Positions 1 to 12,583 of a stretch of DNA of 64,000 bases are shown here, piece after piece (position 1 is the stretch's first letter; every line of letters starts with the position of its first letter). The notes under the pieces are model-generated. The model worked only from the letters and a program-made list of their open reading frames with translations. It was not told the origin of the DNA and ran no database searches. Origin of the DNA: Rhinopithecus roxellana. Lineage: Eukaryota > Chordata > Mammalia > Primates > Cercopithecidae. Location: NCBI RefSeq assembly GCF_007565055.1, contig NC_044562.1:56471386-56535385 (forward strand). Direction: 5' to 3'. The translations under genes were made by a program, and so were the position numbers.

Positions 1-162
1 AAATTTAGCTGGGCGTGGTGGCGGGCACCTGTAGTCCCAGCTACTCGGGAGGCTGAGGCGGGAGAATGGCGCGAACCCGGGAGGTGGAGCTTGCAGTGAG
101 CCAAGATCGCGCCCCTGCACTCCAGCCTGGGCGACAGAGCGAGACTCAGTCTCAAAAAAAAA
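1..162 (+). repeat. AluY, 3' part, cut by the window edge
   Basis: The sequence is the second half of an Alu in sense orientation: the 'gctgggcgtggtggcgggc' segment, the AluY-type 'ggcgcgaacccggg' and 'gcttgcagtgagc' stretches, and a short A-tail at 152-163. The left arm lies outside the window. Confidence 0.95.
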
Positions 163-539
163 AAGTCAATGTGAATATTTTCAAATAGTCCATTATATTT
201 TAATGATAACACAGAAATGTTTTTCTGATTCACCCACACGGTGTGTGGAGACCCAGCTCTCCGCTGGGTAACCCTTCCTTCTGCTGTAGTATTTGTCTGG
301 TGCAGATGTGCTGGCGAGGAGTTCTTTCGGGTTATCTGAAAAAACCTCTCTCACGTCCACTTCTGGAAGCTGCCTTTATGGTGAAGAATTCTACACAGGC
401 AGCGGCTTCCTTCCCGTCCTCCGCAGACACCGCCCAGTGGCCTGGCTTTGGCTTCCCTTCTCCTGTGGTCCTCGTTGCTGATGTTTGGTCTCTGGCTCAT
501 TTTACTATTTTTTATGTATGTGAACTTTGAAGCAGCTTT

Positions 540-1340
540 TTAGTGATGGGCCTTAGCTTATTTCCTGTCTGTTTGTTGTGTTTGCATTTCAGAGAGTTTC
601 ATAGACTGTAGGTTTACAGTTTGAATCAAATTCAGACAATTTTCAGCCATAATATTTTTCTCCCCTTTCGAGAGCGGCCACTAGCATCCGTTAGGCTGCT
701 TAAAATCTCCCCAGATCTAACAGACGCTCTTTACTTTTCTGCTATTGTTTTCAGCCTGTTGGCCCCCGTGATGCATTTTGGCTACTTTACATTGCCAAGT
801 ATTCAGGTTCACTAATCTTTTCTTCTGAAATGTTTAATATTTAATCTCATTTGATGTGGTTTTTCCTTCTCAAAAAATATAGATTTTATCTCTGAAAGTT
901 CGGTTTGGGCTTTGAAATATCTTTCACATCTCTAAATATTCAATTATTCCTCTAGCGTAGTCATAATAGCTTTTTAAAATATTCGTCTCTGTGAATTCCA
1001 TCGTGGGTGCCATTTCTAGATAAGTGTCAATCGGTTGATGTTTCTCCCCAGGACTTGCCATTCATCCCTGCTTCTTTATACACCTGTCTGTCTTTATCAG
1101 ATACTAGGCCTTGTGAATTTACCTTGCTGGATGCTAGATATTTGTGTACTTCTTTGCAAATTTTTTAGCTTTCTTCTGGAATGAAATGAAGGTATTTGAA
1201 AACAGCCTGGTTTTTTGTGGTCTTGCTCTTAAGCTTTTTTAGGTATGACTGAAGAGCAATTAGTTTAGTATTAATGTTTCTCACTATTGAGGGAAAACTT
1301 CATTCTGTCCTATACCAGACGCCCCTGAAGTCTGTGGCTC
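540..1340. repeat. Ancient interspersed repeat, probably LINE-derived
   Basis: This AT-rich intronic stretch has the texture of a familiar old dispersed repeat (for example the segments around 1000-1130 and 1180-1310). I cannot assign a family by eye. The ORFs here are short and look like chance. Between 163 and 540 I see nothing identifiable. Confidence 0.4.
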
Positions 1341-1501
1341 ATCGCTGCTGCGGCTGTGGAGACGGCCCTGTGCATCCCCTGAGGCTGCTCCCTTTAAACT
1401 TCTGAGTGCCTCTGTCCCTGGCCCCTGATGTTTTTCTTGTGGAATGTGTCAGCCAGTGGTAAGCTCAGTGCTGGTGTGGACTCTTCCAGATGCCCGGACT
1501 C

Positions 1502-1696
1502 TTCTCCACCCAGCCCTCTGCTCCCCACCCCGCTGCTCCCCACCCCTCTGCTCCCCAGCTCCTTGCTCCAGAGCCCTCTGCTCCCCACCCCTCTACTCCC
1601 AGCCCTCTGCTCCCCACCCCTCTGCTCCCAGCCCTCTGCTCCCCACCCCTCTGCTCCCCACCCCTCTGCTCCCCAGCTCCCTGCTCCCCAGCCCTC
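1502..1696. repeat. Minisatellite, about 15-bp CT-rich unit
   Basis: About a dozen copies of a unit close to CTCTGCTCCCCACCC, with variants 'cccagc' and 'ccagctcc'. The unit has no stop codon in several frames, so long apparent ORFs occur on both strands (for example 1444-1818 and 1394-1738 complement); these are not genes. It lies in the intron upstream of the first CNTNAP-like exon in the window. From 1697 to 2300 nothing else is recognised. Confidence 0.9.
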
Positions 1697-2307
1697 TTTC
1701 AGATGCTGAGTGCCGCTGGCCTCTCTGGCTCTCACCACCTCCCTCCTGTCCTGGGAACCCCTCCAGGCAGATGCCTGTGGCTTCCATCTTTATTCCCTCG
1801 TCTCCCAGGGATCCTTGACATTTGCATCTCACGTGCAGCGTCTCCAGAACTATTGATTTTTTGTGTGGTTAGCTGCTTTTTACATTGTTTTTAGAGTGGG
1901 AGAGTAAACCTAGTCCTTGTCACTCTGTCTTTGTCAGACATCCACAGAAGCTTGTTTTCAGTGATGTGAAAAAAATTCTCACACTTCAGCTAACCGTATC
2001 AATGTACACTACATCGTGTTACAATTATTGCGGTAATATTGGTGTTTTCTTAAATTTTGTCCTTCATTCTAATGAGACTACTTTAAGAATAATTCCTTGG
2101 TTAATTAAGATGGAATCGTTTAGAATAAAATGAACCAAACTCAACTTTTCTCAAGAAAGGAATAATGTTTCAGTGTTCCTGGAGATTCCCCAAATTTATG
2201 TTTCTCAAGTTATGTTTGTTCCTAAAGCCTTTGAAAGTCGCGACGCTTACATATCCCATGAAGCCCTCGGGTGAGGTCACTGGCTGTGCTCTGTGCCTCT
2301 GTTTCAG

Positions 2308-2547
2308 GTGGCACGGCTGCGAGGCAGAGAGGCTTCCTGGGCTGCATGCGGGCACTGCAGGTGAACGGGAGGGCCCTGGACCTGGAGGGAAGAGCCAAGG
2401 TCACGCCCGGTGTGGAGCCTGGGTGCCCTGGGCACTGCAGCACCTACGGACGCTTGTGTCTCCATGGGGGGCAGTGCCGCGAGAGGCACCAGGGCTTCTC
2501 CTGCGACTGCGAGCTGTCTGCATACACAGGACCCTTCTGCTCTAGTG
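2308..2547 (+). CDS. CNTNAP-like exon: end of laminin-G plus EGF-like domain
   Basis: The acceptor is ctctgtttcag ending at 2307 and the donor is gtgagt at 2548. Length is 240 nt, phase 1 to phase 1. The translation starts with the laminin-G end (GFLGCMRALQVNGRALDLEG) and continues with a cysteine-rich EGF-like module, with cysteines in CPGHC, RLC, GGQC and FSCDC, closing with a PFC. This is the EGF repeat between the third and fourth laminin-G domains of Caspr proteins. No frameshift or stop is present. Confidence 0.92.
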
Positions 2548-5500
2548 GTGAGTGCCAGCGGGGACCGGGGCCGATAGCGGCGTGTGGGCCGTGTGGACAT
2601 TTAAGATGTAATACACATTTTCTGTGTAGCTACTTCATAAAAGAATCTCAATTCCTAAATTCCTGTGGTAAATCACTGTTTCACAGCCAATCTTTTTGTT
2701 AATTAGAAGGAAATGTGACTCTACCGTAAAATTCAGTATTGATCCCGTGGTCTTATTGAAATACTATCTGTGTATTTTATGTTTTCAGATCACGTGTTAT
2801 TAAAAATCTGCCCCACATGGCCCCTGACTGTTTCAGACCTACTCAGATGACATTATTATTTAAGGTAATACCTTCCAGTGTCACAAGAAGAATGCTTTCC
2901 AAAAATATATTTGACGAGTATAATAAATACATTTTCCATTAAATATCAAAACAACTGTAACAGAATCACTTAAACATCTTGCTCTGGGATTTGTTGATAA
3001 TCTTGTGACACAGTCAAAGTGATAGGATATTTTTCAGCCTCCCTTACCTAAGAAGTTACAAGCCATGCCTTGCCAAGATAGAAGGAGCCTGTTGTAAGAT
3101 GTGCATGATTCTGGGAATGTTCTGATGCATTTCATGCACCCGTGGGCACGCACAGAAAACACCATGAAACAAACCCAGCGCTTTCACTCAGGAATCTCTG
3201 TGCAGCATCATTCACTGGGCTTTGGAGTATAAGCTTGGATGCCAAATTGGATCAGCTGTTGATTTTCAAAAGAATTAACTGCCTAGAAATAGTGAGAACA
3301 CAATTATATGTTACACTTCAAGAAAACTCTGTGTTGACAAACCAAGTCATCTCTCACCATTTCAAGACACAGGAGAAATCCAGTTGTTCCAAAAAAAACC
3401 TCAGATGATGTCAGCACAGGGGCTGGTGGCACAAGCCTCCCCTGCAGAGCCAAGGGCAGCAGAGCAGGTACACATTGGGAAAGGCAGGTCATTAGAAGCA
3501 GAAGAACAGCAGACTGAACGAGCCCCCAAGTGTTAATGCCATCTCTGCCCAAATCATCGCCTGATCCCTCAGCTCCACAGCCTCAGGAAGACCTTCAAAG
3601 GCTGCCAGGACAGCAGGGGTCAGCAGAGGGCAATCCAGGGAGAAACAAGCTCAGGGCTGTATCCGGGCGTGTGAACCACCCACCGGGTCAGCAGCAGGGC
3701 AAAGATGCAGAGGCAGCAAGGGCAAGAAAGAAGGGCATTTGCAGCGAGGCTTCTGCAGTGTCCAGCTTTCAGTAATATACAACAGACATGCAGACAATCA
3801 AGAAATTATACTCCACATACATGGGAAAAATGTGGTTACTGAGAACTGACTCTGAATGGCCCATTTTTCTCACTGTTGCAGCAAAGACGTTGAATAGATA
3901 TTATATATTACTCCAAGAAAATGAAGTTCAGAGAAATAAAGAAAATACACTGTCAATGAATAAGCTGATATGGAACTCCAGCAGAGCAATGGAAACCATT
4001 TTAAAAACAGATGGAAATGTAGTAGCTGAAAGATACGATTACTGAAATTGAAGAACCAATTGTGTATTCCTGTGGGCTCAACAGAAGAAAGAATCGGTGA
4101 ACTTGAAGACGGGGCAATAAGAATCCCCCAACTGAAGACTAGAAAGGAAAGATTCTGAGGGAAAATGAAGAGAGCCTTGGAGTCTTGTGTGACCACATCA
4201 ATAATTAAATAATTTAATTCTAAACAATCCATGCGCCGAAGAGCTCATAAATGAAACTAGAAAATATTTAAATTCACCAATAAAAATACACTGCATCAAA
4301 ATTTGACTACTAACAGCTACAGCAGTATTTAGAGGAAAATTTATGACTTCACATTATTCTATTACAAAAGTATGTATGTGTAAAATTCATAATATAAGTT
4401 TCTAATTTAGGAATTTAGAGAAAGAAAACCAAAATAAACCCAAAAAAATTAAAAGAGAAAAACAGATGGAGTAGACATAAATGAAATAGAATACAGACAA
4501 AGGAAGAGATCCTGTAATTTAAAGCTGGTTCATGGAGGAGATCAATAAAATTGATAAATTTCTACGAAGACACTCAGGAAAAAGAAAAAGGGAAGAGGAC
4601 ACAAATTGCAAATGTCAGGAAAAAAGATGTGATGTCAAAGCAGAGGCTACAAGCTCCAAAATAACCATGGAATATCATGGACAGCATCATGACAATAAAT
4701 GTCACAACTTAGATTAAATGGGCACATTCCTTTAAAAGCACAAATTATAAAACTGACCCACAAAGAATGAATAACTTGTAACCACTGATAATTAATTTCT
4801 AAGTGAAGACCTTCACAGCATAAAAATCTCAGGTTCAGATAATTAACTATTAATTTCTAGAGAATATTTAAGAAAACAACAATATCCTTCTGACACAAGC
4901 TGTTTAAGCATAGAAAGGAGGAGAGGATATGCTCCAGCACCATTTCTAAGACAACTAAAGATCTGGTGCTAAAATCTCATAAAAACTCTACAAGAAACAA
5001 AACAAAAAAACCATAGAAATATTCTCCGTGAATACCGACACAAAATGCTTCACAAAATATTAGCAAAGCAAATCAAATAATATGAAAAAATAACACCCCA
5101 GTCAAGTGGTATTAATATCAGAAGTGCAATGCTGTATCAATTTTCAAAAATAAGGACAGTCATCATATTAACAGAATAAAAGCTATAAAGTAGATAATAA
5201 TTTCAATATTAGTGGAAAGCACATTTGACAAAGCACAGTATGACAACTAGGAATATAAGGCAAGTTTTCTAACTACATCTAACATCCTTTTACTGAAATA
5301 CTTACCGGTGAAAGAAAGAATGGTTTCCCCTAAAACGGAGAAGAAAGCAAAGATCTCTATTCCCACCACATCTTTTCAACATGCTGCAAGTCTTAGCCAG
5401 TGCAATAGGACAAGAAAAACAAAAAGCCACACATTGGAAAGAAAACATAAAATTCTCTTTAGTCATAGGACATATAATCATCTAAATAGAAAGTCATAAG

Positions 5501-8500
5501 GAATTTACAAAAACCTACCACAACTAAAAGTCATATCAAACAATATACAAAAATTAATTGAATTTCTATTACTATTATAAACAATGGGACAATTTTCAAA
5601 ATAAAATTCTATTTAAAATATGGTAAAAAGTATATTTACAGATAAATGGAACAAAATAAGTATAAGACCTCTACAGTGGAAACTGCTAAAATAAATGAAC
5701 GTCTAAGCGAATGAGGAGTATAATGTGTGGATGAACCGGAAGACTCGATGTTATTACTGTATCATTTCTTCCCAAGCTGATCTATAAACTGATTGTTCCA
5801 ATCAAAATTTTAGCCTAATTGTCCAGCTAATTCTAATTTTAAATGGAAATGCATGGGATCATGATTTTGCAAGTCATTTTTTTAAAAAGAAGAGACAGAA
5901 AATACATACATGTATATACAGATATACATATAGACATAGACACAGATATTCAATTGATTCTTCATAAAGTGTTAAGGGCATTCAAAGGGGAAAAGGGAAG
6001 TGTTTTAAGCTATGGTTCTGGAACAACAGGATAGCCAATTGGGAAAATACACATAACGTGACCCTTAACCCATACCACATACAAATATTCACTTGAAATG
6101 GGTAGTAGACACAAATGTAAAAGCTAAATTTATAAAAACTCTACTAGAAAACCAAGGAGAGCATAATCGTCACCCTGAGGTAGGAAACTTTCTTAGAATA
6201 CAAAAAAACCCGTGAATCATAACAAATTGAATGTTATCAAAGTTAATGACTTTCACTCATTAAAAAACTGCTATGATAGAACGATTAAAGTACTCACATA
6301 ATGGGTATCTACTGAAAGACTTAGGTCCAGAATATATGAGTAACGTTTACAATCATAACTCCACCAGAGAAGAGCTCCAGATGCAAATGGGCACCGAGCA
6401 GTGCTCAGCGTCGTCATGAGGGAAATGCAGGTTAAACCCATATTTAGATCACACTGCACAAGCACTTCAATGGCTACAGTTGTGAAGACTGACGCTGCCA
6501 AGTATAGGAACTGATGCAGAGGAACTGGAATTCCAATGCACACTTGGTAGGACGGTAAATGTTGGTGACTTGGGAGAACTCCTGGGCAGTTTCTGAAACA
6601 TCAATGATTCTGCTATCCGTGATTCTTAAGTGTTCATACAGCACAAGTGAAAATGTAGAGGTCCCTGAAGTTACACATAATGGCCTACGGCAGATTGATT
6701 CATCATCTCCAAACCTGGAAGCAACGTGAGCATTAGGAATATTGAAGGGGCGAGCGGATCTGTGTCTGGGCCAGTCAGGTCCTGCTCTTCCACAACACGG
6801 ATCAGTGTAAAATCCTCACACTCAGTGAAAGACGTCAGGCAAAAAGAAACAGGGAGCTCCCAATGAGTGATTCCATTTACATGAAATCCAGAAAATGCCA
6901 ATCAGTGTGGAGTCACAGAAAGCAAATCTGTGAGGCCTGGGCATGGGCTTCTGGAAGGAGTCACTGCCAGGAGCACAGAGGAGACACTTGGGGATGTTCT
7001 GAATATTGGTCGTGGCGGTAATTTCATGGGTGGCTACACCTCCCAAATCTCTTCCTATTTTACCCTCTAAGTGGGTGTGTTTATTGTACTAATTATGTCA
7101 CACTGAAGTCAACAAAAAGGTGTTTTGTCCCTTCCACATGAGCACAGATCTCACTTTTTAATGGTTCCATGTCTGCCTCTGTTCAGTGCAATCAGAATGT
7201 TTTCATTGTATTGTGGACAATGAAGAAGTGACCAGGGTGACCTGGGGGTGGGTTTGGGGGAGGTCACTCAATGACCCTGCCCGCCAGGTAGGAACCTGCT
7301 GTAGCCAGAGAGATAAGAGCCGGTGCAGTGATGGAACCACCAGTGCCCTCCTGTCCCCACGTACACACACTGCATCTGGGGTCATGTCACTTAATGCCAA
7401 AACACCCTTTCGTGAACTGACGTAGAAACAGCTGCATGGCCCTCTGGTGCCTGGACGCGCAGATGACCACTTTCCTCTCCCAAATTCATGGTATTGCCCT
7501 CAGTTCACCATACATTTGAAGAGCTCGCCTGTGTGAAAGCCCAAAGGAGAAAGGAAGGAATTGAACCCCCAGAAACCGGTTTCAAGCCAATCCCATAACC
7601 TCTACGACTCTCTCAGTAAGATATTAGTAAAATTATTGCATAACTTTGTCAATTTATAGGTTACGTCCTATATGTCTTAATGACCTATCCTGCTCAATTA
7701 GGCCTTCAAGATGCCACATCCCCTATTATAGAAGAACTGCTCACTTTCCATGACCACACTCTTATAATTATTTCCCTAATTAGTTCCCTGGCCCTATATA
7801 TTATTTCCCCAATACTGACAACAAAACTAACTCATACTAGCACCATAGATGCCTAAGAAATCGAGACTGTGTGAACTATTTTACCTGCCATTATCCTAAT
7901 TTTAATTGTGAGTCATCAAGTAAGTCAGACTGAAATAACTGGACATTTGTTCCTGGGTCTTTGAAGGGCAAGGGGCCCTCTGAGCTCCTTCCTTTGTCAC
8001 TCCTGGAGAAGACTGCCACTGCAAAGCAGAAGACTCACATGGAGGGAGATTTAAGGAAGGAGACTGAAGACCCAGCAGGTGATGGCTAGGAAGCCTGGCT
8101 TTCGCCTGAAACCAAACAGGAGCGCATTGAGCTTGAAATGGTAACATTGCCCAGAAGGATAAGCCTGTGTGATTTTAACACTGAGACTTAATAAGGACTG
8201 TCCTGAAGTCTGCAACGGTCAACTGTGATAGTCATTTCCGACATATATGAGCATTTGTTAGGCCAATTTCTACTCTTCTATTTATTCAAATGTTCTAAAA
8301 ATAGGTATACTTGCAATGAGTCTTTAGTCTTTAACAACTTAAAATGTGCATATTATTTCAGAGATTTCTGCGTATTTTGGAACTGGCTCCTCGGTGACTT
8401 ACGATTTTCAGGAATATCATTCCCCAAGCACGAATGCCAGCTCCCACGCTGCCTCGTTCCAGGGAGAGACGACGTTGACCCAAGAGACAATCGCATTCAG

Positions 8501-11500
8501 CTTCCGAACAGTGCAAGCCCCGAGCCTGCTGCTTTATGTGGACTCTTTCTACAAGGAGTACCTTTCCGTCATCCTCGCCAAAAACGGTGAGTGTCATCTT
8601 CGTGTCAGAAAAGTAAATTATTAGAACTGTACTATGACAACATGTTTAATGCCTCAAATTACAAATGAGGAAAAAATTGTGTGTTCTCCAAATGTCATTT
8701 TGCTTATATGTGTTTTATTTTGTGGGACTATACAAACATTGTTGCCACAGTGTCATTTCAGTAATTGTATAAGATCCTTCTGTAAAGTTTTTGATAAATT
8801 TGCATATCTCATGTAAAGAGAACTCTTATTATCCCTGGAAGGTCTTCATTAGAAGTATAAGGTGTCTGGTTATATGTGGAAAATATTTTCACCTTCTTCT
8901 AAGGAAAGAGGAGAAGAATTGAGGTGGCAGGAGCGTGGCAAGGCAGGTGTCCTGAGCAGCAGTGTCCTGCCCTGTCCAGGGTCCTGTGGTGGGCCCGGCC
9001 CCATCCGCTCGACAATGAAAGTACAAAATCACAAACGTCAACCAGCTCCTGTGTTTCCATGGTGGGAAATAAGGCCCAGCTTTAAGCATCTTAACTGGAA
9101 TGTCAGGGTGCTGACTTAATATCTGGAGGAACTTACAAAAATGTCTGGCTAACAGAATTTTAGTACCTCCCCTGTGGCCGTCAGAACACAGGTCTGAGTC
9201 TCTTGAAGCAGGTCAAGCTGTCAGGAGCTGTGGATCCACAGAGACTTTGCCTCCTGGCAAAAACATATCACAGCACTCACATCCCCATGTCCCGGTTACC
9301 GATGTGGTTTTGGAACTGAAACCTACTGCATGTCAAACCAACATGCTGCCATTTCAAGCGCAGCCCCAGGGTTCTGGCATCCAAAGTATGTATGGCTGGA
9401 ACCTCGAACGCAGTAGGAACATTTCATCCCCAGGCTGGAAGGAACCTGGAAAGTGGTCGCCTTCTTAACCAGTAAAGAGGCAACGAGAATGGAGTCTAGT
9501 CCAGCGTTTAATCCGTGGCCACCACCAGCTGGACTCATCACAGCCCCTCAGGAACTCAGCACCCTCACAGCAACGCATGTTTCAGGGCCAGCTGTGCACG
9601 TCTCTTATTCACCTTTCAGAATCTTGGATATGCGCATAAAGGAGACGGGAACAGACAAACAGAAAATGACAAGGTTTCACAAAGTTGCAACTTCAGCATT
9701 CCCTAATATCATGTTCTTTTGGCAGAAGTGGCGTGGGCTTTAGACTCCAGCCTGTGTGCAATTCCGGTGTTCACTTTTAGAAAATTAAGCATTGTAGGAA
9801 AGAGAGTTCTTGTTAATAGCAACTTTGCCTTGATCTTAAAATAGCGTGATGTGAGCAGCGGTGGCCCCCGGCAGCAACAGGAGGCAACGCCTTTCCGGGG
9901 AGAGCGAGGACTGGGAACACAGGGGCGCATCCCAGCGGAACCCTGAACAGACTCCATCTGCAACACATTCCTCTGGAGGCACATGAATAGTAACAACTTC
10001 TCTGGAGTGCGGAAAGGCAGCTTTAAAAATATCTCGTTGTTTTAAAAATGTTCTATTTTCCCCTTTAGGGAGTTTGCAGATCAGGTACAAGCTGGACACA
10101 CATCAAGACCCTGATGTCGTTGACTTGAATTTCAAGAACATGGCAGATGGGAAACTTCACCACGTGAACATCAGCAGAGAAGAAGGGGTGGTCTTTGTCG
10201 AGGTAACGGCTCGTTCCTGGCATAAGCCCTGCTCGAGGCATCACCTAAGGCAGGATTTTCGTAATGAAGCCCAGGGCTGGTCCCTTTTCTGTTTTATTCT
10301 CAGGTGTCATGGGCAAAAAGTCAAAACCGTGTCTGGTATTTTTTATTTTTTAGCAATGGAAATCTGCCACTTGCAGTATAAAATTATGCCTACTCACGTG
10401 TCTCCTTATTTAATTTACTAACTAGATGCCTGTTTTCTCACGGTAAATTACTAGACGTTTTTGTTATTGTTGTTGTTGTTTTGATCCATTTTGTTTTTTG
10501 AGATGGAGTCTTGCTCTGTCACCCAGGCTGGAGTGCAGTGGTGCGATCTCAGCTCACTGCAACCTCTGCCTCCTGGGTTCAAGTGATTCTCCTGTCTCAG
10601 CCTCCCTTGTAGCTGGGATTACAGGTGTGTGCCACCATGCCCAGCTAATTTTCGTATTTTTAGTAGAGACGGGGTTTTGCTATGTTGGTCAGGCTGGTAG
10701 CGAACTCCCGACCTCGTGATCCACCCACCTCAGACTCCCCAAGTGCTGGGGTTACAGCCGTGAGCCACCGCGCATGGCTGGAAGGTTTTTTTGTGTGTGT
10801 TTTTTTTTTAAATAATTCTCCAGTGGGAATCCATGGGTACAAATGTTATAATAATTTAAAGAGACAGCTTATATAGAAAATGATGATGATTCCATTTTTG
10901 TTCTAACAAAATAGAGTTGATTTGCTGCAGAGTGCACTGTCAGGATTTTGAAGGGAGTTTTGGCATATTTTCCGTCTACATGGAAAGCATCATTTGGCTT
11001 CATATTTCTGGCTTTATTTTGAGATTTGTAAAAGTTCTGGTCTTGAACCCAACACCCTGGGCTTTTGCATCTTTTTGTGGATTCTGTAGATTCCTAGTGG
11101 TTTGCATTGTATGGAAATAGCTAGGGCTGTGAGGAAAATGGGAGAGAAGGGGCTGCGGGGAAGGGCGTCTGCGAGATGAAAACTGTGGAGCCGGTGCCCA
11201 CCAGGGTCCTGAGCTCCCGGGGCCAGTTCTGTCTCCACGGGGCACCACAGGCTTTTCATTGGTTTTGCTTTATTCTCTTCCTTCACTTCCTGCCTCATCC
11301 CTGGTGAATCAGAATGTCTGGTGTTTGTTTCTCCCGGGCAGGTGAACCAGAAAACTTGGAGACAAGTGAGTCTGTCATCGGGTACAGCATTCAAAGCCAT
11401 CAAATCCCTGGTGCTGGGCAGGATTTTAGGTAAGTAGACACCCCCCCACCCCGGGTCACAGGGCTGGTCACCAATGCACGGGCTGGTCACCAATGCACGG

Positions 11501-12535
11501 GGCTGGCCACCAATGCATGGGCTGGTCACCAATGCACGGGCTGGCCACCAGTGCACAGGCCGGGCCCTCGTTTCATGTCAGTTACACCACTGGGGTCAGT
11601 CAAGGCAGAGATTGTACTTGTGTCTTCGTGCGCACACAGTCGTGAGGGGCTGCAGGAGAAATGCTTCCGAGGCGATGGGTGAGGAGCTCCACGCTTCTCT
11701 CTCTGGCAGCCAAGCACAAGGGGCTGCAGTGATTTTCTCACACACCAAAGAAAAACAGTGATCGAGGCATGCAGTTCACAGGTCACAGACCAAACAGTGC
11801 AGATTCAGAAACCCTGCCTGGATGACATTTGAGAGGAGAAATTTAGAAACCATGTGTTTGCTGCCCTGAAGTTCAGGCCAGTGGCGCAGGCCCCACTCGG
11901 CTTTGCTGGCAAGTGCAGGCATTTCTGAATGACCTGAGTCTCATCACACTGCCAGTGACGTGGGGCGTAGTGCAGAACAGGGAGGCGGGGCCATCGCGGG
12001 TCACATGCCACAGCTCCCTTCCCGTTTCCACGCCGCACAGTGAAAAGGCCGGCACATTGTCTTAAAGTTTGATTTTTTACAAAATTAATGAGCTGTAAAC
12101 ATCATGGATACTTATGTATCACTTTGCGGAGGATAGGTTTGAGGCTTGTTTCATACTTCTGGTCTTATGTTGGTACTAGTGTGATGCATTTTGTCTAAGA
12201 CAATGATGTTTTAATCTTTTCAGTTATTTGTACCTATATTCTTATTCATTCATAGTCTTCCTCAGACATAAGCTGAAAATCCCGAGTGTATGAGGAGACA
12301 CTTGGGCAGCCGACACAATCTCTGAAAAGCATGATAACGAGGTTTCCAACTCTATTAATGCCCGAATATTTTCAAACACCACGTGGGGCATTGAAGCGAG
12401 ACATTCCTATTCTTCGGTTGGGGACAGTCATGACCTGCCACGCTCCACCAGGTTGCCTTGTTGGGAGAGGAAAAGTATGTGAAAGGCATTGCTTCTATGT
12501 TGCCTAATTGAATATTCAAAGTGGGTCTTGTGATG

Positions 12536-12583
<48 letters not shown>

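Larger units (their letters stand above)
7484..7910 (+). pseudogene. Nuclear mitochondrial insertion (NUMT): COX1 end, tRNA-Ser, tRNA-Asp, COX2 start
   Basis: A contiguous mitochondrial segment in native gene order. About 54 nt match the 3' end of COX1 (HHTFEE-like frame at about 7500). Then come tRNA-Ser(UCN) on the complement, tRNA-Asp, and the first 77 codons of COX2. Mitochondrial code features are retained in the COX2 part: ATA for Met and TGA for Trp (gtg-tga-act). Copies of mtDNA in nuclear DNA are non-functional. The COX2 part keeps residues typical of other mammals rather than of living catarrhines, which suggests an old transfer. Confidence 0.93.

Noticed and set aside
1394..1832. 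Pro/Leu-rich or Gly-rich ORFs on both strands
   Set aside because: Minisatellite translation in alternative frames.
2271..2702. 143-codon ORF as a complete gene
   Set aside because: The real coding part is the exon 2308-2547 with splice sites; the ends of the ORF are intronic read-through.
7546..7679. Functional tRNA genes
   Set aside because: They are mitochondrial-type tRNAs in a NUMT, without nuclear tRNA promoter boxes in a proper context.
7680..7910. Protein-coding COX2 gene
   Set aside because: Uses the mitochondrial code, has a nonsense codon and stops after 77 codons.
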